Shown piece by piece: positions 51,511 to 60,777 of a DNA stretch of 64,000 bases. Within the stretch, counting starts at the first letter, position 1. Each line of letters starts with the position of its first letter. A program made the translations under genes and the position numbers. The notes beneath the pieces were generated by a model. That model ran no database searches. It was not told the DNA's origin and worked only from the letters and a program-made list of their open reading frames with translations. This stretch comes from Gammaproteobacteria bacterium (GTDB taxonomy: Bacteria; Pseudomonadota; Gammaproteobacteria; Steroidobacterales; Woeseiaceae), in contig JAOTYE010000017.1 of NCBI GenBank assembly GCA_029862045.1, positions 1 through 64,000 on the forward strand, in the 5' to 3' direction.

Positions 51511-53870
51511 ACAGACTCTCCAGCCAGGAACATCCAGGTCTCGACGACGGTATCGGGATTCAGAGACATGCTCTCGATGCCCTGCTCGAGCAGCCAGCGC
51601 GCCAGATCAGGATGATCGGACGGGCCCTGCCCGCAGATGCCCACGTACTTGCCCTGTTCCTTGCAGGCCGTAATTGTCATCGCCAGTAACGCTTTTACCG
51701 CATCGTCGCGTTCGTCGAAGATATCGGCGACCAGCGCCGAATCGCGGTCGAGTCCGAGCGCAAGCTGAGTCATGTCATTCGAGCCGATCGACATGCCGTC
51801 GAAAAGCTCGAGATACTGGTCGGCAAGCAGCGCATTGGTCGGCAATTCGGACATCATGATGAGCTTCAATTTGTCCTTGCCACGTTCGAGTCCGTTTTCT
51901 GCCATCAGGTCGATGACATCCCTGGCCTGCTGTACCGTGCGGACAAACGGGATCATGACTTCCACATTAGTGAGGCCCATGTCGTTGCGAACCTTGCGAA
52001 TTGCAGCACACTCGAGCTCGAAGCACGGCCGGAAGCTGTCCGCGACGTAGCGACCGGCGCCGCGGAAGCCGAGCATGGGATTCTCTTCGTCGGGCTCGTA
52101 GCGTTCGCCACCGATCAGATTCGCATACTCGTTGGACTTGAAATCCGACATGCGAACGATAACCGGCTTTGGATTGAACGCAGCTGCGATCGAGCTGACG
52201 CCCTCCGCGAGTTTGTCGACGAAGAACTGCACCGGGTCGCCGTAACCGGCCATTTGCTCATCAACAGCGGCGCGCGTCGAGCTGTCAAGCTTGTCGTACT
52301 CGAGCAGGGCCTGCGGGTGTACGCCGATCATCCGATTGATGATGAACTCGAGTCGTGCAAGACCGACACCATGATTCGGGATGCCGGCGAAATCGAACGC
52401 CCGGTCAGGGTTGCCCACATTCATCATGATTTTGACCGGAATATCCGGCAGCGAATCCAGTTCGATCTGCGTTTGCTCGAAGTCGAGCTTGCCGTCGTAC
52501 ACATAGCCAACGTCACCTTCGGCACAACTAACGGTCACGTCGTGGCCGTCTGCAATGATCTCTGTCGCCTTGCCACAGCCGACAACGGCCGGAATACCGA
52601 GTTCGCGCGCAATAATTGCGGCGTGGCAGGTTCGACCGCCCCGATTGGTCACGATCGCCGCGGCACGCTTCATGACCGGTTCCCAGTCCGGGTCGGTCAT
52701 GTCCGACACCAAAACGTCACCACTATGAACGCGTGCCATTTCGCTGACATCACGAATGATTTTGGCGGTACCGACGCCGATTTTCTGACCGATACTGCGG
52801 CCGGTGACAATAACGTCGGATTTGCCCTTTAGCGTGAAGCGTTGGATGGTTCGCCCGCTGCGACTCTGCACGGTCTCGGGCCGCGCCTGCAGAATGTAGA
52901 GTTTGCCGTCATTACCGTCCTTGCCCCATTCGATATCCATTGGCCGGCCGTAGTGCTTCTCGATCGTCACGGCCATGCGCGACAGTTCGATAACGTCTTC
53001 GTCTGACAAACAGAATGTCTGGCTGTCACTCTCGTCCACGTCGACCGTGACAACAGTCTTGCCTGGCGTCGGGTCGTCGCCGTAGATCATCTTGATTGCT
53101 TTGCTACCGAGGTTCTTGCGCAAGATCGGGAAGCGGTTGTCCTCGAGAGCGGGTTTGTAGACGTAAAACTCGTCGGGATTGACGGCACCCTGGACGACGG
53201 TCTCTCCCAGGCCATACGAAGCCGTAATGAACACTGCGTCGCGAAAGCCGCTCTCGGTGTCGAGAGTAAATACCACACCTGCTGCGCCGACGTCGCTGCG
53301 GACCATAGTCTGTACACCGACAGACAATGCGACCAGCTTATGGTCGAATCCCTGGTGCACCCTGTAGGCGATGGCGCGATCGTTGTACAAAGAGGCATAT
53401 ACCTGGTGCAGTGCTGCGACGAGATTGTCCATGCCACGCACATTGAGAAAGGTCTCTTGCTGGCCTGCAAAGGATGCGTCGGGCAGGTCCTCAGCGGTGG
53501 CGGACGATCGCACAGCGACAGAAATATCATTGCCGCCGGACATTTCCGCCCATGCAGTGTCCAATTCTTCTCGCAGGCGGGTGGGCAGCGGGGTGTCGAG
53601 AATCCAGCTGCGAATGGACTGTCCCGCGGTCTTCAATGCCCCTATATCATCAACATCGAGGGTATCGAGAAGCGCCGAGATGCGCTGGTCGAGTCCAGCG
53701 GCGCTGAGGAACGCCCGATAGGCAGCCGATGTTGTCGCGAAGCCCCCGGGGACGGTCACGCCCAGGCCGCTGAGGTTGCCGATCATTTCTCCGAGAGAGG
53801 CGTTTTTGCCGCCAACGATTTCAACATCCTTCATACCAAGCTCAGCGAGCTTGATGACATATGGCTCCAA
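51507..53870 (-). CDS. ppsA: Phosphoenolpyruvate synthase
   Basis: This 787-residue enzyme makes phosphoenolpyruvate from pyruvate, ATP and water for gluconeogenesis. The ATP-grasp-like N domain comes first, with [20 protein letters not shown] (121-140). The catalytic His 416 lies in [10 protein letters not shown], and Thr 414 beside it is the site that PpsR phosphorylates. The C-terminal PEP-utilising TIM barrel has the final [12 protein letters not shown] block. The TTG start at 53870 has GGGAG upstream. It is divergent from ppsR, 100 bases apart. Confidence 0.97.
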   Translation of the reverse strand: MEPYVIKLAELGMKDVEIVGGKNASLGEMIGNLSGLGVTVPGGFATTSAAYRAFLSAAGLDQRISALLDTLDVDDIGALKTAGQSIRSWILDTPLPTRLREELDTAWAEMSGGNDISVAVRSSATAEDLPDASFAGQQETFLNVRGMDNLVAALHQVYASLYNDRAIAYRVHQGFDHKLVALSVGVQTMVRSDVGAAGVVFTLDTESGFRDAVFITASYGLGETVVQGAVNPDEFYVYKPALEDNRFPILRKNLGSKAIKMIYGDDPTPGKTVVTVDVDESDSQTFCLSDEDVIELSRMAVTIEKHYGRPMDIEWGKDGNDGKLYILQARPETVQSRSGRTIQRFTLKGKSDVIVTGRSIGQKIGVGTAKIIRDVSEMARVHSGDVLVSDMTDPDWEPVMKRAAAIVTNRGGRTCHAAIIARELGIPAVVGCGKATEIIADGHDVTVSCAEGDVGYVYDGKLDFEQTQIELDSLPDIPVKIMMNVGNPDRAFDFAGIPNHGVGLARLEFIINRMIGVHPQALLEYDKLDSSTRAAVDEQMAGYGDPVQFFVDKLAEGVSSIAAAFNPKPVIVRMSDFKSNEYANLIGGERYEPDEENPMLGFRGAGRYVADSFRPCFELECAAIRKVRNDMGLTNVEVMIPFVRTVQQARDVIDLMAENGLERGKDKLKLIMMSELPTNALLADQYLELFDGMSIGSNDMTQLALGLDRDSALVADIFDERDDAVKALLAMTITACKEQGKYVGICGQGPSDHPDLARWLLEQGIESMSLNPDTVVETWMFLAGESV

Positions 53871-53970
53871 TGCTTGCTCCCTTGTGTTCCCTTACAGGAA
53901 ATGGACAATCGATCTCGAGTACGGGCAGGACGGCTATGCTCATTATCGCTGCATTCCGGGATTTCCGCTA

Positions 53971-54795
53971 ATGAATGAACGCACCGTTTTCTTTCTTTCA
54001 GATCAGACCGGCGTCACTGCTGAAACGCTGGGACACAGCCTCATCACCCAGTTCAGCAGCCACGATTTTCGGCACGTGACTTTGCCATTTATAGATTCCG
54101 ATGGCAAGGCGCGTGAGGCGGTACAAAAAATCGACGAGTCCGGCGCCAGCGACCGGCGCCGGCCGATCATTTTCTCGACAATTGTGCAGCCCGAGTTTCG
54201 CAAGATCGTTAAAGAGGCCGATGGCCTGCACCTGGATATCTTCGACGTGTTTCTCGAGCCTCTCGAACAGGAGCTGGAGCAGCAACCGGCCTATGAGTCG
54301 GGCCGCGCACACGGAATGAGCGACATTGAGGCCTACATGAAACGCATCGAGGCGACGAATTTCGCATTGGCAAACGACGATGGCGGCATCAGTCGCAATT
54401 ACGATATGGCAGACGTCATACTGGTTGGTGTTTCGCGATCGGGGAAGACCCCCACCTGTCTGTATCTCGCGTTGCAATACGGCGTGTACGCTGCCAATTA
54501 CCCGCTTACCGAAGAAGATTTCGAATCCGGCAAGTTGCCGGATTTTTTACTGAAGTTGACACATAAGCTGTATGGATTGACGATTGCGCCCGACCGGCTT
54601 CGCCAGATTCGTAAGGAGCGTCGAGCGCTGGGCAAGTACTCGTCCGCGCAACAAGTGCGCTATGAGCTGCGCGAATCCGAGAAAATCTTCAAGCGTTATG
54701 GTATTCCGCGCGTCGATACCACCGAATTCTCGATCGAGGAAATCTCGAGTCGAATACTCGATAGTACCGGCGTTGAGCGACGAGTGCGACCTTGA
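53971..54795 (+). CDS. ppsR: PEP synthase regulatory protein (kinase/pyrophosphorylase, DUF299)
   Basis: This 274-residue bifunctional enzyme phosphorylates and inactivates PpsA with ADP, and reverses the reaction with phosphate. MNERTVFFLSDQTGVTAETLGHS is the conserved N terminus and sets the ATG at 53971; the longer frame is intergenic. The P-loop-like GVSRSGKTPTCLYLA lies near residues 155-169, and the conserved LRQIRKERR near 210. The C-terminal RYGIPRVDTTEFSIEEISS is typical. It is divergent from ppsA, as usual in gammaproteobacteria. Confidence 0.96.
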   Translation: MNERTVFFLSDQTGVTAETLGHSLITQFSSHDFRHVTLPFIDSDGKAREAVQKIDESGASDRRRPIIFSTIVQPEFRKIVKEADGLHLDIFDVFLEPLEQELEQQPAYESGRAHGMSDIEAYMKRIEATNFALANDDGGISRNYDMADVILVGVSRSGKTPTCLYLALQYGVYAANYPLTEEDFESGKLPDFLLKLTHKLYGLTIAPDRLRQIRKERRALGKYSSAQQVRYELRESEKIFKRYGIPRVDTTEFSIEEISSRILDSTGVERRVRP

Positions 54796-54839
54796 ATTTT
54801 GGTTTTTGTGACGTGTTTGTGGAACGTTAATTGCACGCC

Positions 54840-54867
54840 TTTTACGCACGAATCGCTGTGCTATATT
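54840..54867 (+). promoter_or_regulatory. Possible promoter for the DUF1249 gene
   Basis: TTTTAC (54840-54845) and TATATT (54862-54867) are 16 bases apart; the -10 is five of six. The expected start falls at or beside the ATG at 54874, which would give a leaderless or nearly leaderless transcript. The -35 is weak, so this is tentative. Confidence 0.35.
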
Positions 54868-54873
54868 CACTGC

Positions 54874-55329
54874 ATGTTGCTTGATTACCAACTCGTTCCA
54901 CAGACGATCGTCAAACCAAAAAGTTTCGTTGGTTTGATGGCTTTGTATGAGAGCAACTACCTTCGTCTTCTGCAGTTGATTCCCGAGCTCGAACGCCTCG
55001 ACGGTTGTTTTCGCTCGCGCGTTGCAGGTGCCTGTGAATTGCATGTCGAGATTCTCGAGCGGTGCAGATACACGGTTACGATGTCACTTACGTACTATTT
55101 CGAGAATGGTGACGAGCGTGTGGCGGATCCGGACATGACAGTTCGCGTTTACCTTGACGGTCAGCTGGCGGAGGTGATGTATTTGGGCGGCGATCATCGC
55201 GATGCGGAATTGCGTCGGCTGGCGAAAGTGCATCGTCTCGAACTCGATGGCCGCTGGGAGAAAAATATCGTTCTCAACAAGTGGCTGGACTATTTGACTC
55301 ATCAGGGTCACCTGATCCTCGAGCGCTAA
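54874..55329 (+). CDS. DUF1249 protein (YqiB-like)
   Basis: This 151-residue cytoplasmic protein matches DUF1249. MALYESNYLRLLQLIPEL near residues 22-39 and LEILERCRYTVTMSLTYYF follow the family pattern. DMTVRVYLDGQLAEVMYLGG and the terminal RWEKNIVLNKWLDYLTHQGHL complete it. ATG 54874 is chosen because the longer frame begins within the untranslated spacer. E. coli yqiB sits beside cpdA and nudF; here it follows ppsR instead. The function is unknown. Confidence 0.87.
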   Translation: MLLDYQLVPQTIVKPKSFVGLMALYESNYLRLLQLIPELERLDGCFRSRVAGACELHVEILERCRYTVTMSLTYYFENGDERVADPDMTVRVYLDGQLAEVMYLGGDHRDAELRRLAKVHRLELDGRWEKNIVLNKWLDYLTHQGHLILER

Positions 55330-55476
55330 CCTGCGTGCGCTGGTTCACCGCATCTGACAGTTTGCAAAACTGTCGATTCAAGCAGAGTTTCCCAACCGAT
55401 CCGTTGTCATCATTCGACAGGTATCCCTTCAGCCGCCACATCTTGGCGCCCGGGATTATGTTAAGAGGAATGACCG

Positions 55477-56514
55477 GTGACGAGCCTTACAGCCATTTTT
55501 GGAAACTCGGACGAGAAGCCCAGTGAAGAGGAGAGCGACAAGCTCCTCAAACTCTACTGGAACCGCGCCGAACTCAAAAAGGAATTCGCCGGGCTGCGCG
55601 ACGAACAGTTTCGGCTGCAGGACCGTATCAAGGAGGAGGAGGGCGCGGCGGCACGAGTGCAGCAGAAGCTCGATCACCTTGAACGGCTATTGCTCGACCC
55701 TGAGTGGGTATACAACGTCATCATCTACTACCAGCTTCGCCGCCTTAACCTGCGTTGCCAGGGAAAGATTGAGGCGTTTGCAGAACAACTGAAACAGCAA
55801 CGGGAACAAAGACAACACGAGCAGCGACTGGTCGATTGGAACGAAAGCCGACGGCAAGAGGCAGCATCGATCGAGGACAAGATTGGTGAACATCGCCTGC
55901 AGGTTCAGATGCTCGAGGACCAGTTGCAACATGAGCGGCATCGGCAGATGTCAATGAGCGGCTTTCTGAAAATTTTTCGTGGCCGCGCTATCAACGGGAC
56001 TCTCGACGGCCTGGCGGAGTCTATCGCAGCTGCCCAGCAAGACGAAGAGCAATTGCTGTTGCAGTACGACGAGATTCAAAACCGTGTTCCACCTGATACT
56101 GAAGGTCTGGACACATCGACGAAGCGACGCATCAATTTCATGGTTCTCGCGTTCGTACAGCACGTCTATTTGCATTTCTACGATGATGAACTGGCCAGTA
56201 TGGCGAAAGAAGCTGGTGAAAAAAGTGTTGGCGCTATCAACTACGGCACCAAGCAGGAATGCGATGTAATCGTCGCTCTTGTTCTAAAACGTATCGAATC
56301 GTTCGACAAAGTGACAGATTTCGCCGACGTCCTGCAGCAACGCGCCAAGCTAATTGAAAAAAATGCAGTGTTTCTTAGCGATGACGATGCAGTACCGGTG
56401 TCCAGCACGGTTGCAACGCTCTTCGAGATCAGCAAAAAAGGCGTCATCAAAAAGAGGGACGCCAATCTTCTCGAGGAAAATTACTGGAATGTGTCAGAAA
56501 TCCTGAGCCGCTGA
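55477..56514 (+). CDS. Hypothetical coiled-coil protein
   Basis: This 345-residue soluble protein has two coiled-coil stretches (about 15-75 and 95-175) joined by a conserved-looking hydrophobic hinge LLLDPEWVYNVIIYYQLRRLNLRCQ (residues of about 71-95). A globular helical part follows (190-345) with FMVLAFVQHVYLHFYDDELASMAKEA. It starts with GTG after AAGAGGAA; an ATG at 55470 is out of frame. I do not recognise a family. It is isolated, with 147 bases upstream and 79 bases to the next gene on the other strand. Confidence 0.6.
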   Translation: MTSLTAIFGNSDEKPSEEESDKLLKLYWNRAELKKEFAGLRDEQFRLQDRIKEEEGAAARVQQKLDHLERLLLDPEWVYNVIIYYQLRRLNLRCQGKIEAFAEQLKQQREQRQHEQRLVDWNESRRQEAASIEDKIGEHRLQVQMLEDQLQHERHRQMSMSGFLKIFRGRAINGTLDGLAESIAAAQQDEEQLLLQYDEIQNRVPPDTEGLDTSTKRRINFMVLAFVQHVYLHFYDDELASMAKEAGEKSVGAINYGTKQECDVIVALVLKRIESFDKVTDFADVLQQRAKLIEKNAVFLSDDDAVPVSSTVATLFEISKKGVIKKRDANLLEENYWNVSEILSR

Positions 56515-56593
56515 TCCAACGCGACGTCGCAAGAGCCAGCCGCCGTGGCAAGCTGCTGCAGGCGGGCGCCTACAGAAATCTCCCCGATTCAGA

Positions 56594-56992
56594 CTAAATA
56601 TCGGTGCGGAACATATGCCGCCGAAAGCGTGGCAGGTCACTTGCCGAGACGCCGGGCAGGCGTGTCGCCATGTCAGGCATGTCGGTGTTGCCTAGTGACG
56701 CTTTGGCAGATGCTTTGCTCTCCTCAGTCGCCGATTCTGTCGTTTCAGCACCTGCATCAGCCAATGAGGGCAAGGTAACGATGTCGGAGGAATCCAGCGT
56801 TTGCAGAGTTGGCGATGTTGCATTCTCGTCGAGAATATCGTGCAGGGAGGAGGTATCGCCGTGCGCAATCAGCTCGGAATGCGGCACCTGAACCTCGCTG
56901 GATGCGAGGGCGGCAGCACACCAGGCACTGAGGCTGAACAGAGCCGTCATGCTTAGTGCGGCGTTGGTCTTGCGTGCCTGCCGTGTTGTCAC
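56594..56992 (-). CDS. Hypothetical exported acidic protein
   Basis: This 132-residue protein has a signal peptide (SMTALFSLSAWCAAALASS, cleavage near residue 31). The mature sequence is rich in Ser, Thr, Ala, Glu and Asp with low complexity (ETTESATEESKASAKAS). It ends in an Arg/Phe-containing tail RFRRHMFRTDI. The GTG at 56992 is chosen because GGAGGG lies four bases upstream. No family is recognised. It lies downstream of prc on the same strand, about 79 bases beyond the prc stop region. Confidence 0.55.
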   Translation of the reverse strand: MTTRQARKTNAALSMTALFSLSAWCAAALASSEVQVPHSELIAHGDTSSLHDILDENATSPTLQTLDSSDIVTLPSLADAGAETTESATEESKASAKASLGNTDMPDMATRLPGVSASDLPRFRRHMFRTDI

Positions 56993-57071
56993 GGGCCCTC
57001 CGGGTTGCTGCAATCAGCAAGGTGTTATGGTGAAGTATAACACCAGTATACCGCCTTGCAAACGCGCTTCT

Positions 57072-59183
57072 TCAGGGCCGAATCTGGGCGGTCTGTGCCG
57101 GAATGGCCTCGATTTCGCGCATCACCGCCAAGTCTGTAACAATCCCGGCCGCCTGGTCAAGCGGCACGTCAGGGCGTTCTTCTTCGTCGAGGTCCTCGAG
57201 ACTCAGAACAGGTTCAAGAGACAGCGCCTTGCGACGCTCGTTCTCGAGTTCCAATGCTCGCTCCAGGTCTTCCGCCCGATCGGCGCGTCGGGCTTCGATA
57301 TTAAGGGATATCGACGTATGTGAGCGCAATTCGCGATCGTCCTCGATGTACTGCATGAGGTACTGGAAATTCGGGTCCTCTTTTGCGCGCTGTGAATGGC
57401 TGGCTGTCAGCGATTGAATCGTGTTGTCGAGCGGCTCGCCCGGCCGGAAGCGAGTGGTCTTGATCGTGTCCCACGGCAATGCGCTGTCACGCACGCTCTC
57501 GCCGATCTCTTCGGAGTCAATAGGAGACGGCAAATTGATATCCGGGTTCACGCCGCGGTGCTGCGTACTTTCGCCCGTCACGCGATAATACTTTCCGATC
57601 GTAAGCGTCAGCTGTCCGAATCCCCTGTCATCTTCGGGCTGCAGGTACTGATCAAGTGAATACAGATTCTGCACCGTGCCTTTGCCGAATGTCTCCTGGC
57701 CAATGATCACGCCACGCGCATAATCCTGAATCGCAGCCGCGAAAATCTCGGATGCAGAGGCGCTGAATCGGTTGACGAGAACGGCTAACGGTCCGTTGTA
57801 TGCGACTCGGGCAACCGGGTCAGGATCGTCCAGGCGACTGATGCGGCCGTTCGAGTTGCGCAGCTGTACAACCGGACCGTTGTCGATAAACAGGCCCGAA
57901 AGAGCGGTTGCTTCAGTCAGATGGCCACCCCCGTTGTCACGCAGATCGATGATCAAACCGTCAATGCCTTCCTCTTCGAGTTCCATGATCAGGCGCTTCA
58001 CGTCTTTCGTCGTGCTGGTGTAGTTCTTGTCGCCATTGCTCAGCGCACGATAGTCACGATAAAAGCTCGGGACATCGATAACGCCAATCGACCAGTCCCG
58101 TCCATCTCGGGGGACCGTAACGATTTCGCTTTTTGCTGCCTGCTCTTCGAGCCGTACCTGGCCACGCGTCAGCCTGATTTCTTTGTTGGCATTGCCGGGG
58201 AGGGTGCCCGCCGGGATGATGTGTAACCTGACGACAGTGTCCGCAGGACCACGAATCAGATCGACAACGTCATCGAGGCGCCAGCCGATGACATCAACCA
58301 TCTCTCCCTCGCTGCCCTGTGCAACGCCGATGATCTTGTCTTCGGGGCCAAGCGATCCGTCGATTGAGGCCGGGCCGCCCGGAATAATGTTGACGATATG
58401 GACGTAGTCGTCCTCGGTCTGGAGTGAAGCGCCAATGCCGAAATAGGAAAGGCTCATCTGGATCCGGTATTCCTCCGAGTTTCTTGGCGAAAGATAGCTC
58501 GAGTGCGGGTCCAGCGTATGTGCGAACGCGTTCATGAAGGTCTCGAACACGTCATCGTTTTTCACCTGATCCATGCGTTTCAGGTAGCGCGAATAGCGTT
58601 TGATCAGGACCTCGCGGGACTCTTCCCACGGCTTGTCAGTCAACGCCAGATTGACTACATCGTTCTTGACGCGTCGGCGCCAGAGTTCGTCGAGTTCGGC
58701 CGTCGTCGTTGCCCAGGGCATTTCTGCTCGGTCAAACTGGTAATCTTCATCAACCAGCAAATCCGGCTCGTCTTCGAGCTGCGTCAACGCGAACTCGAAC
58801 CGTGCCCGCACTCGGGCGCGGTAGACCGAGAACATGTCAAAGACCGGGTCCAGTGGCTGACTCTTGACAACGTCATCCAGGTCGTAACGAAAATCCTCGA
58901 AAAATGCGATGTCGCTGGCGAGCAGATACATGCGATTGCGATCCAGCGATTCGATGTACCTGTCCATCACACGCGACGATAAATCGTCGTCTATCGTGAC
59001 GTGCAGATAATGTGACTTCTGAATGAACTGGGTAACCAGTTCGCCAATATTCTCGTGTCGCGACTCAGGCGACAGGGGCCCATCGGGGACAACCGCCTCG
59101 GTGCTCGCCATGACGGGCGCTACGAGGAATCCTAGCAACAGGCCAGCGAACCAGGCGTTACGACGGGTCTCAAGTGCTTTCAA
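57072..59183 (-). CDS. prc: Tail-specific (C-terminal processing) periplasmic protease Prc
   Basis: This protease of about 703 residues is the S41 carboxy-terminal processing protease of the periplasm. The N-terminal domain (about 40-230) is followed by a PDZ domain (about 240-335) and the catalytic domain. FSASASEIFAAAIQDYARG carries the Ser nucleophile (about residue 476) and QETFGKGTVQ the Lys partner (about 501), 25 residues apart as in E. coli. A DUF3340-type C-terminal domain follows. Start TTG 59183 is preferred because GGAGAGA precedes it; TTG 59195 adds four residues. A signal helix lies near residues 12-26. Confidence 0.95.
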   Translation of the reverse strand: MKALETRRNAWFAGLLLGFLVAPVMASTEAVVPDGPLSPESRHENIGELVTQFIQKSHYLHVTIDDDLSSRVMDRYIESLDRNRMYLLASDIAFFEDFRYDLDDVVKSQPLDPVFDMFSVYRARVRARFEFALTQLEDEPDLLVDEDYQFDRAEMPWATTTAELDELWRRRVKNDVVNLALTDKPWEESREVLIKRYSRYLKRMDQVKNDDVFETFMNAFAHTLDPHSSYLSPRNSEEYRIQMSLSYFGIGASLQTEDDYVHIVNIIPGGPASIDGSLGPEDKIIGVAQGSEGEMVDVIGWRLDDVVDLIRGPADTVVRLHIIPAGTLPGNANKEIRLTRGQVRLEEQAAKSEIVTVPRDGRDWSIGVIDVPSFYRDYRALSNGDKNYTSTTKDVKRLIMELEEEGIDGLIIDLRDNGGGHLTEATALSGLFIDNGPVVQLRNSNGRISRLDDPDPVARVAYNGPLAVLVNRFSASASEIFAAAIQDYARGVIIGQETFGKGTVQNLYSLDQYLQPEDDRGFGQLTLTIGKYYRVTGESTQHRGVNPDINLPSPIDSEEIGESVRDSALPWDTIKTTRFRPGEPLDNTIQSLTASHSQRAKEDPNFQYLMQYIEDDRELRSHTSISLNIEARRADRAEDLERALELENERRKALSLEPVLSLEDLDEEERPDVPLDQAAGIVTDLAVMREIEAIPAQTAQIRP

Positions 59184-59329
59184 ATCTCTCTCCAATATCG
59201 GCGGACGTATTTTATGACCGAGCCTAATGGGCTAGGCTAGATGCCCGGCGCGCTTCAATCAAGGGCGTATTTGGCATAACCATCACCCACCTGTTCCGGT
59301 GATAAATAGACCAGAGTGGAAACTTCTCT

Positions 59330-59614
59330 ATGCGGCCATTGACTGTGATCACCGGCATCTTGCTTGGATCTTGCCTGGCAATCACTGTCAGCCTTGCGGC
59401 AGTACTGTTCGTCTTCCTGGTCCTCGGCGATGACTACCCGCGACTGCAGCATGAATTCAGACCCCTGTTGTCCAGTGTGCTCATCTTCTTCGGTATGACC
59501 AGCATTTCGGCCGTGAGTTTCTACGCACTGCTGATTAATCACCCGGCTCGCTGGTGGGGACAGGCACTCATGTGGTCAGGTCTCACGGTGACAGGCTGGT
59601 ATTTCTGGGTCTAG
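59330..59614 (+). CDS. Small inner-membrane protein
   Basis: This 94-residue protein has three hydrophobic segments (about 5-32, 46-67, 77-93), a short acidic loop GDDYPRLQHEFRP between the first two, and a final aromatic WYFWV. I do not recognise a family. The ATG at 59330 follows a G-poor leader with GGAAAC about eight bases upstream. It is convergent with the DUF1232 gene, with the stops overlapping by 4 bases. Confidence 0.6.
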   Translation: MRPLTVITGILLGSCLAITVSLAAVLFVFLVLGDDYPRLQHEFRPLLSSVLIFFGMTSISAVSFYALLINHPARWWGQALMWSGLTVTGWYFWV

Positions 59615-60174
59615 TCAAACAGGCGAAGATCGGACCTGCCGTCGTCTACCTTGCGGCCGCGTGCGCGGCGCCGACGCATGCGTGACTGCAACTCCTCGCG
59701 ACGAGCGTTGAGCCATTCTTCACGACTGCTCGCAGCACGTGGGCCACGACCGACCCGTTTGCCATCTCTGAAATCACAAAAGTCCAGGTACGCCTCAATC
59801 TCGTGTTTCAGCTCGCGAACAACAAGTTCAACCATGATCGCATCGTCAAGAAACCCAAGTCCGGGAATGTGATCGGGAATCAGGTCATCAGGCTCAGTGA
59901 AATAGGCGAGGGCATTCAGAACCCGGGTCGCCTCCTGATGCGGTAGCCGCCAGTCGAGATCAGATAACATCTTGATCAGCAGGCGCAGTTTTTGAATTCG
60001 CTCCAGAATGAAGCCCGGCGTAGTGCCTGCGGTAAAATCCTGCAGCAAACTCTCAGCAGTGGCGACAATATCTTCCGGCGCCATGTGCGCCGCGGCCTTG
60101 CGGGCCTCTCGCATAATCAAGCGAAAGTGTGTCAGATCGTTTTCATCAAGTTCAAACGATACTCGCAAGCTCAT
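59611..60174 (-). CDS. DUF1232 (YkvA-like) protein
   Basis: This 187-residue protein has a DUF1232 core in ALAYFTEPDDLIPDHIPGLGFLDDAIMVELVVRELKHEIEAY (about residues 88-129), preceded by a helical domain with many charged residues and followed by a basic tail. YkvA-like proteins are widespread and of unknown function, usually with a weak membrane-associating helix here around the PDHIPGLG loop. It lies 12 bases after the next upstream gene at 60187-60597 on the same strand, so the two are probably one unit. Confidence 0.8.
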   Translation of the reverse strand: MSLRVSFELDENDLTHFRLIMREARKAAAHMAPEDIVATAESLLQDFTAGTTPGFILERIQKLRLLIKMLSDLDWRLPHQEATRVLNALAYFTEPDDLIPDHIPGLGFLDDAIMVELVVRELKHEIEAYLDFCDFRDGKRVGRGPRAASSREEWLNARREELQSRMRRRRARGRKVDDGRSDLRLFD

Positions 60175-60186
60175 CTTTCAGCTGCC

Positions 60187-60597
60187 CTACTTAGTTCGTT
60201 TGTCCCAGTGTTTTGAGCGATCGAACTGGCCGGTGTTGTACGGATCCATGCCTTCTTCTTCATTCGTCTCGATCACCGAATCGTCAAGGATTTTGAGCGT
60301 TTCGTGAGTACCGGTATCTTCGCGCACGAACTTGGTGCGAATCAGAACGTTTTTCCCCGGACCGGCGTCTTCGATACGACCCTCGACGTGTGGATCAAGA
60401 TCGACGTATTCCGGCTGACGTCCGGGCACGGCTTGCCTGGGTGGGGCGGCTCGTGGCGCCGCTGTATGACCGCCTGTGTGACGCAGATGAGAGCCTGTTT
60501 GGCGAAGATGCGCGCCCGTGCTACTCAGATGCGAGTCTGGAGAAGCCTTCCGTGGCGAGATCTTGCTGGTCAGCCAGTTCATGAAACGCTTCATCAT
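60187..60597 (-). CDS. Hypothetical protein with short HLxxTGx tandem repeats
   Basis: This 136-residue soluble protein starts MMKRFMNWLTSK, has a basic amphipathic N-terminal helix, then three tandem seven-residue units of the form HLSSTGA, HLRQTGS, HLRHTGG (about 23-43). A Pro/Ala/Arg linker follows, then an acidic domain ending ETNEEEGMDPYNTGQFDRSKHWDKRTK. The conserved-looking C-terminal end (DPYNTGQFDRSKHW) is the part seen in other marine proteins. No family name is known. It leads the DUF1232 gene by 12 bases. The dyads at 60689 and 60729 lie upstream. Confidence 0.6.
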   Translation of the reverse strand: MMKRFMNWLTSKISPRKASPDSHLSSTGAHLRQTGSHLRHTGGHTAAPRAAPPRQAVPGRQPEYVDLDPHVEGRIEDAGPGKNVLIRTKFVREDTGTHETLKILDDSVIETNEEEGMDPYNTGQFDRSKHWDKRTK

Positions 60598-60688
60598 TGT
60601 TGCTCGCGGGCGTGCTGGTACTTTGTGGCGTCAGACGTAACTATAGAGCCTGCCTCGGATCAGCATGCATCATTGTTAACTTAATATC

Positions 60689-60703
60689 TACAGAAACGCT
60701 GTA
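60689..60703. promoter_or_regulatory. Inverted repeat TACAG-N5-CTGTA, candidate operator
   Basis: TACAGAAACGCTGTA forms a 5-bp dyad around five bases. It lies about 100 bases upstream of the gene starting at 60597 and about 25 bases on the promoter-proximal side of the CRP-like site at 60729-60744. It could be the operator of a second regulator or part of the promoter region. It is inferred from position. Confidence 0.35.
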
Positions 60704-60728
60704 AGTGTGCTGTTGTTAAAGAAAATAG

Positions 60729-60744
60729 TGTGATACTGGTCACA
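60729..60744. promoter_or_regulatory. CRP/FNR-superfamily-like site
   Basis: TGTGATACTGGTCACA matches the CRP consensus TGTGA-N6-TCACA in both half-sites. It lies in the 180-base gap upstream of the gene at 60187-60597, about 140 bases before its ATG, which is a usual class I activator position for a start near 60676. No crp gene is in the window, so the regulator is inferred from the motif. Confidence 0.55.
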
Positions 60745-60777
60745 AGTTTCCTGGTTTGCTTGCGGGCCCGAATTCGG

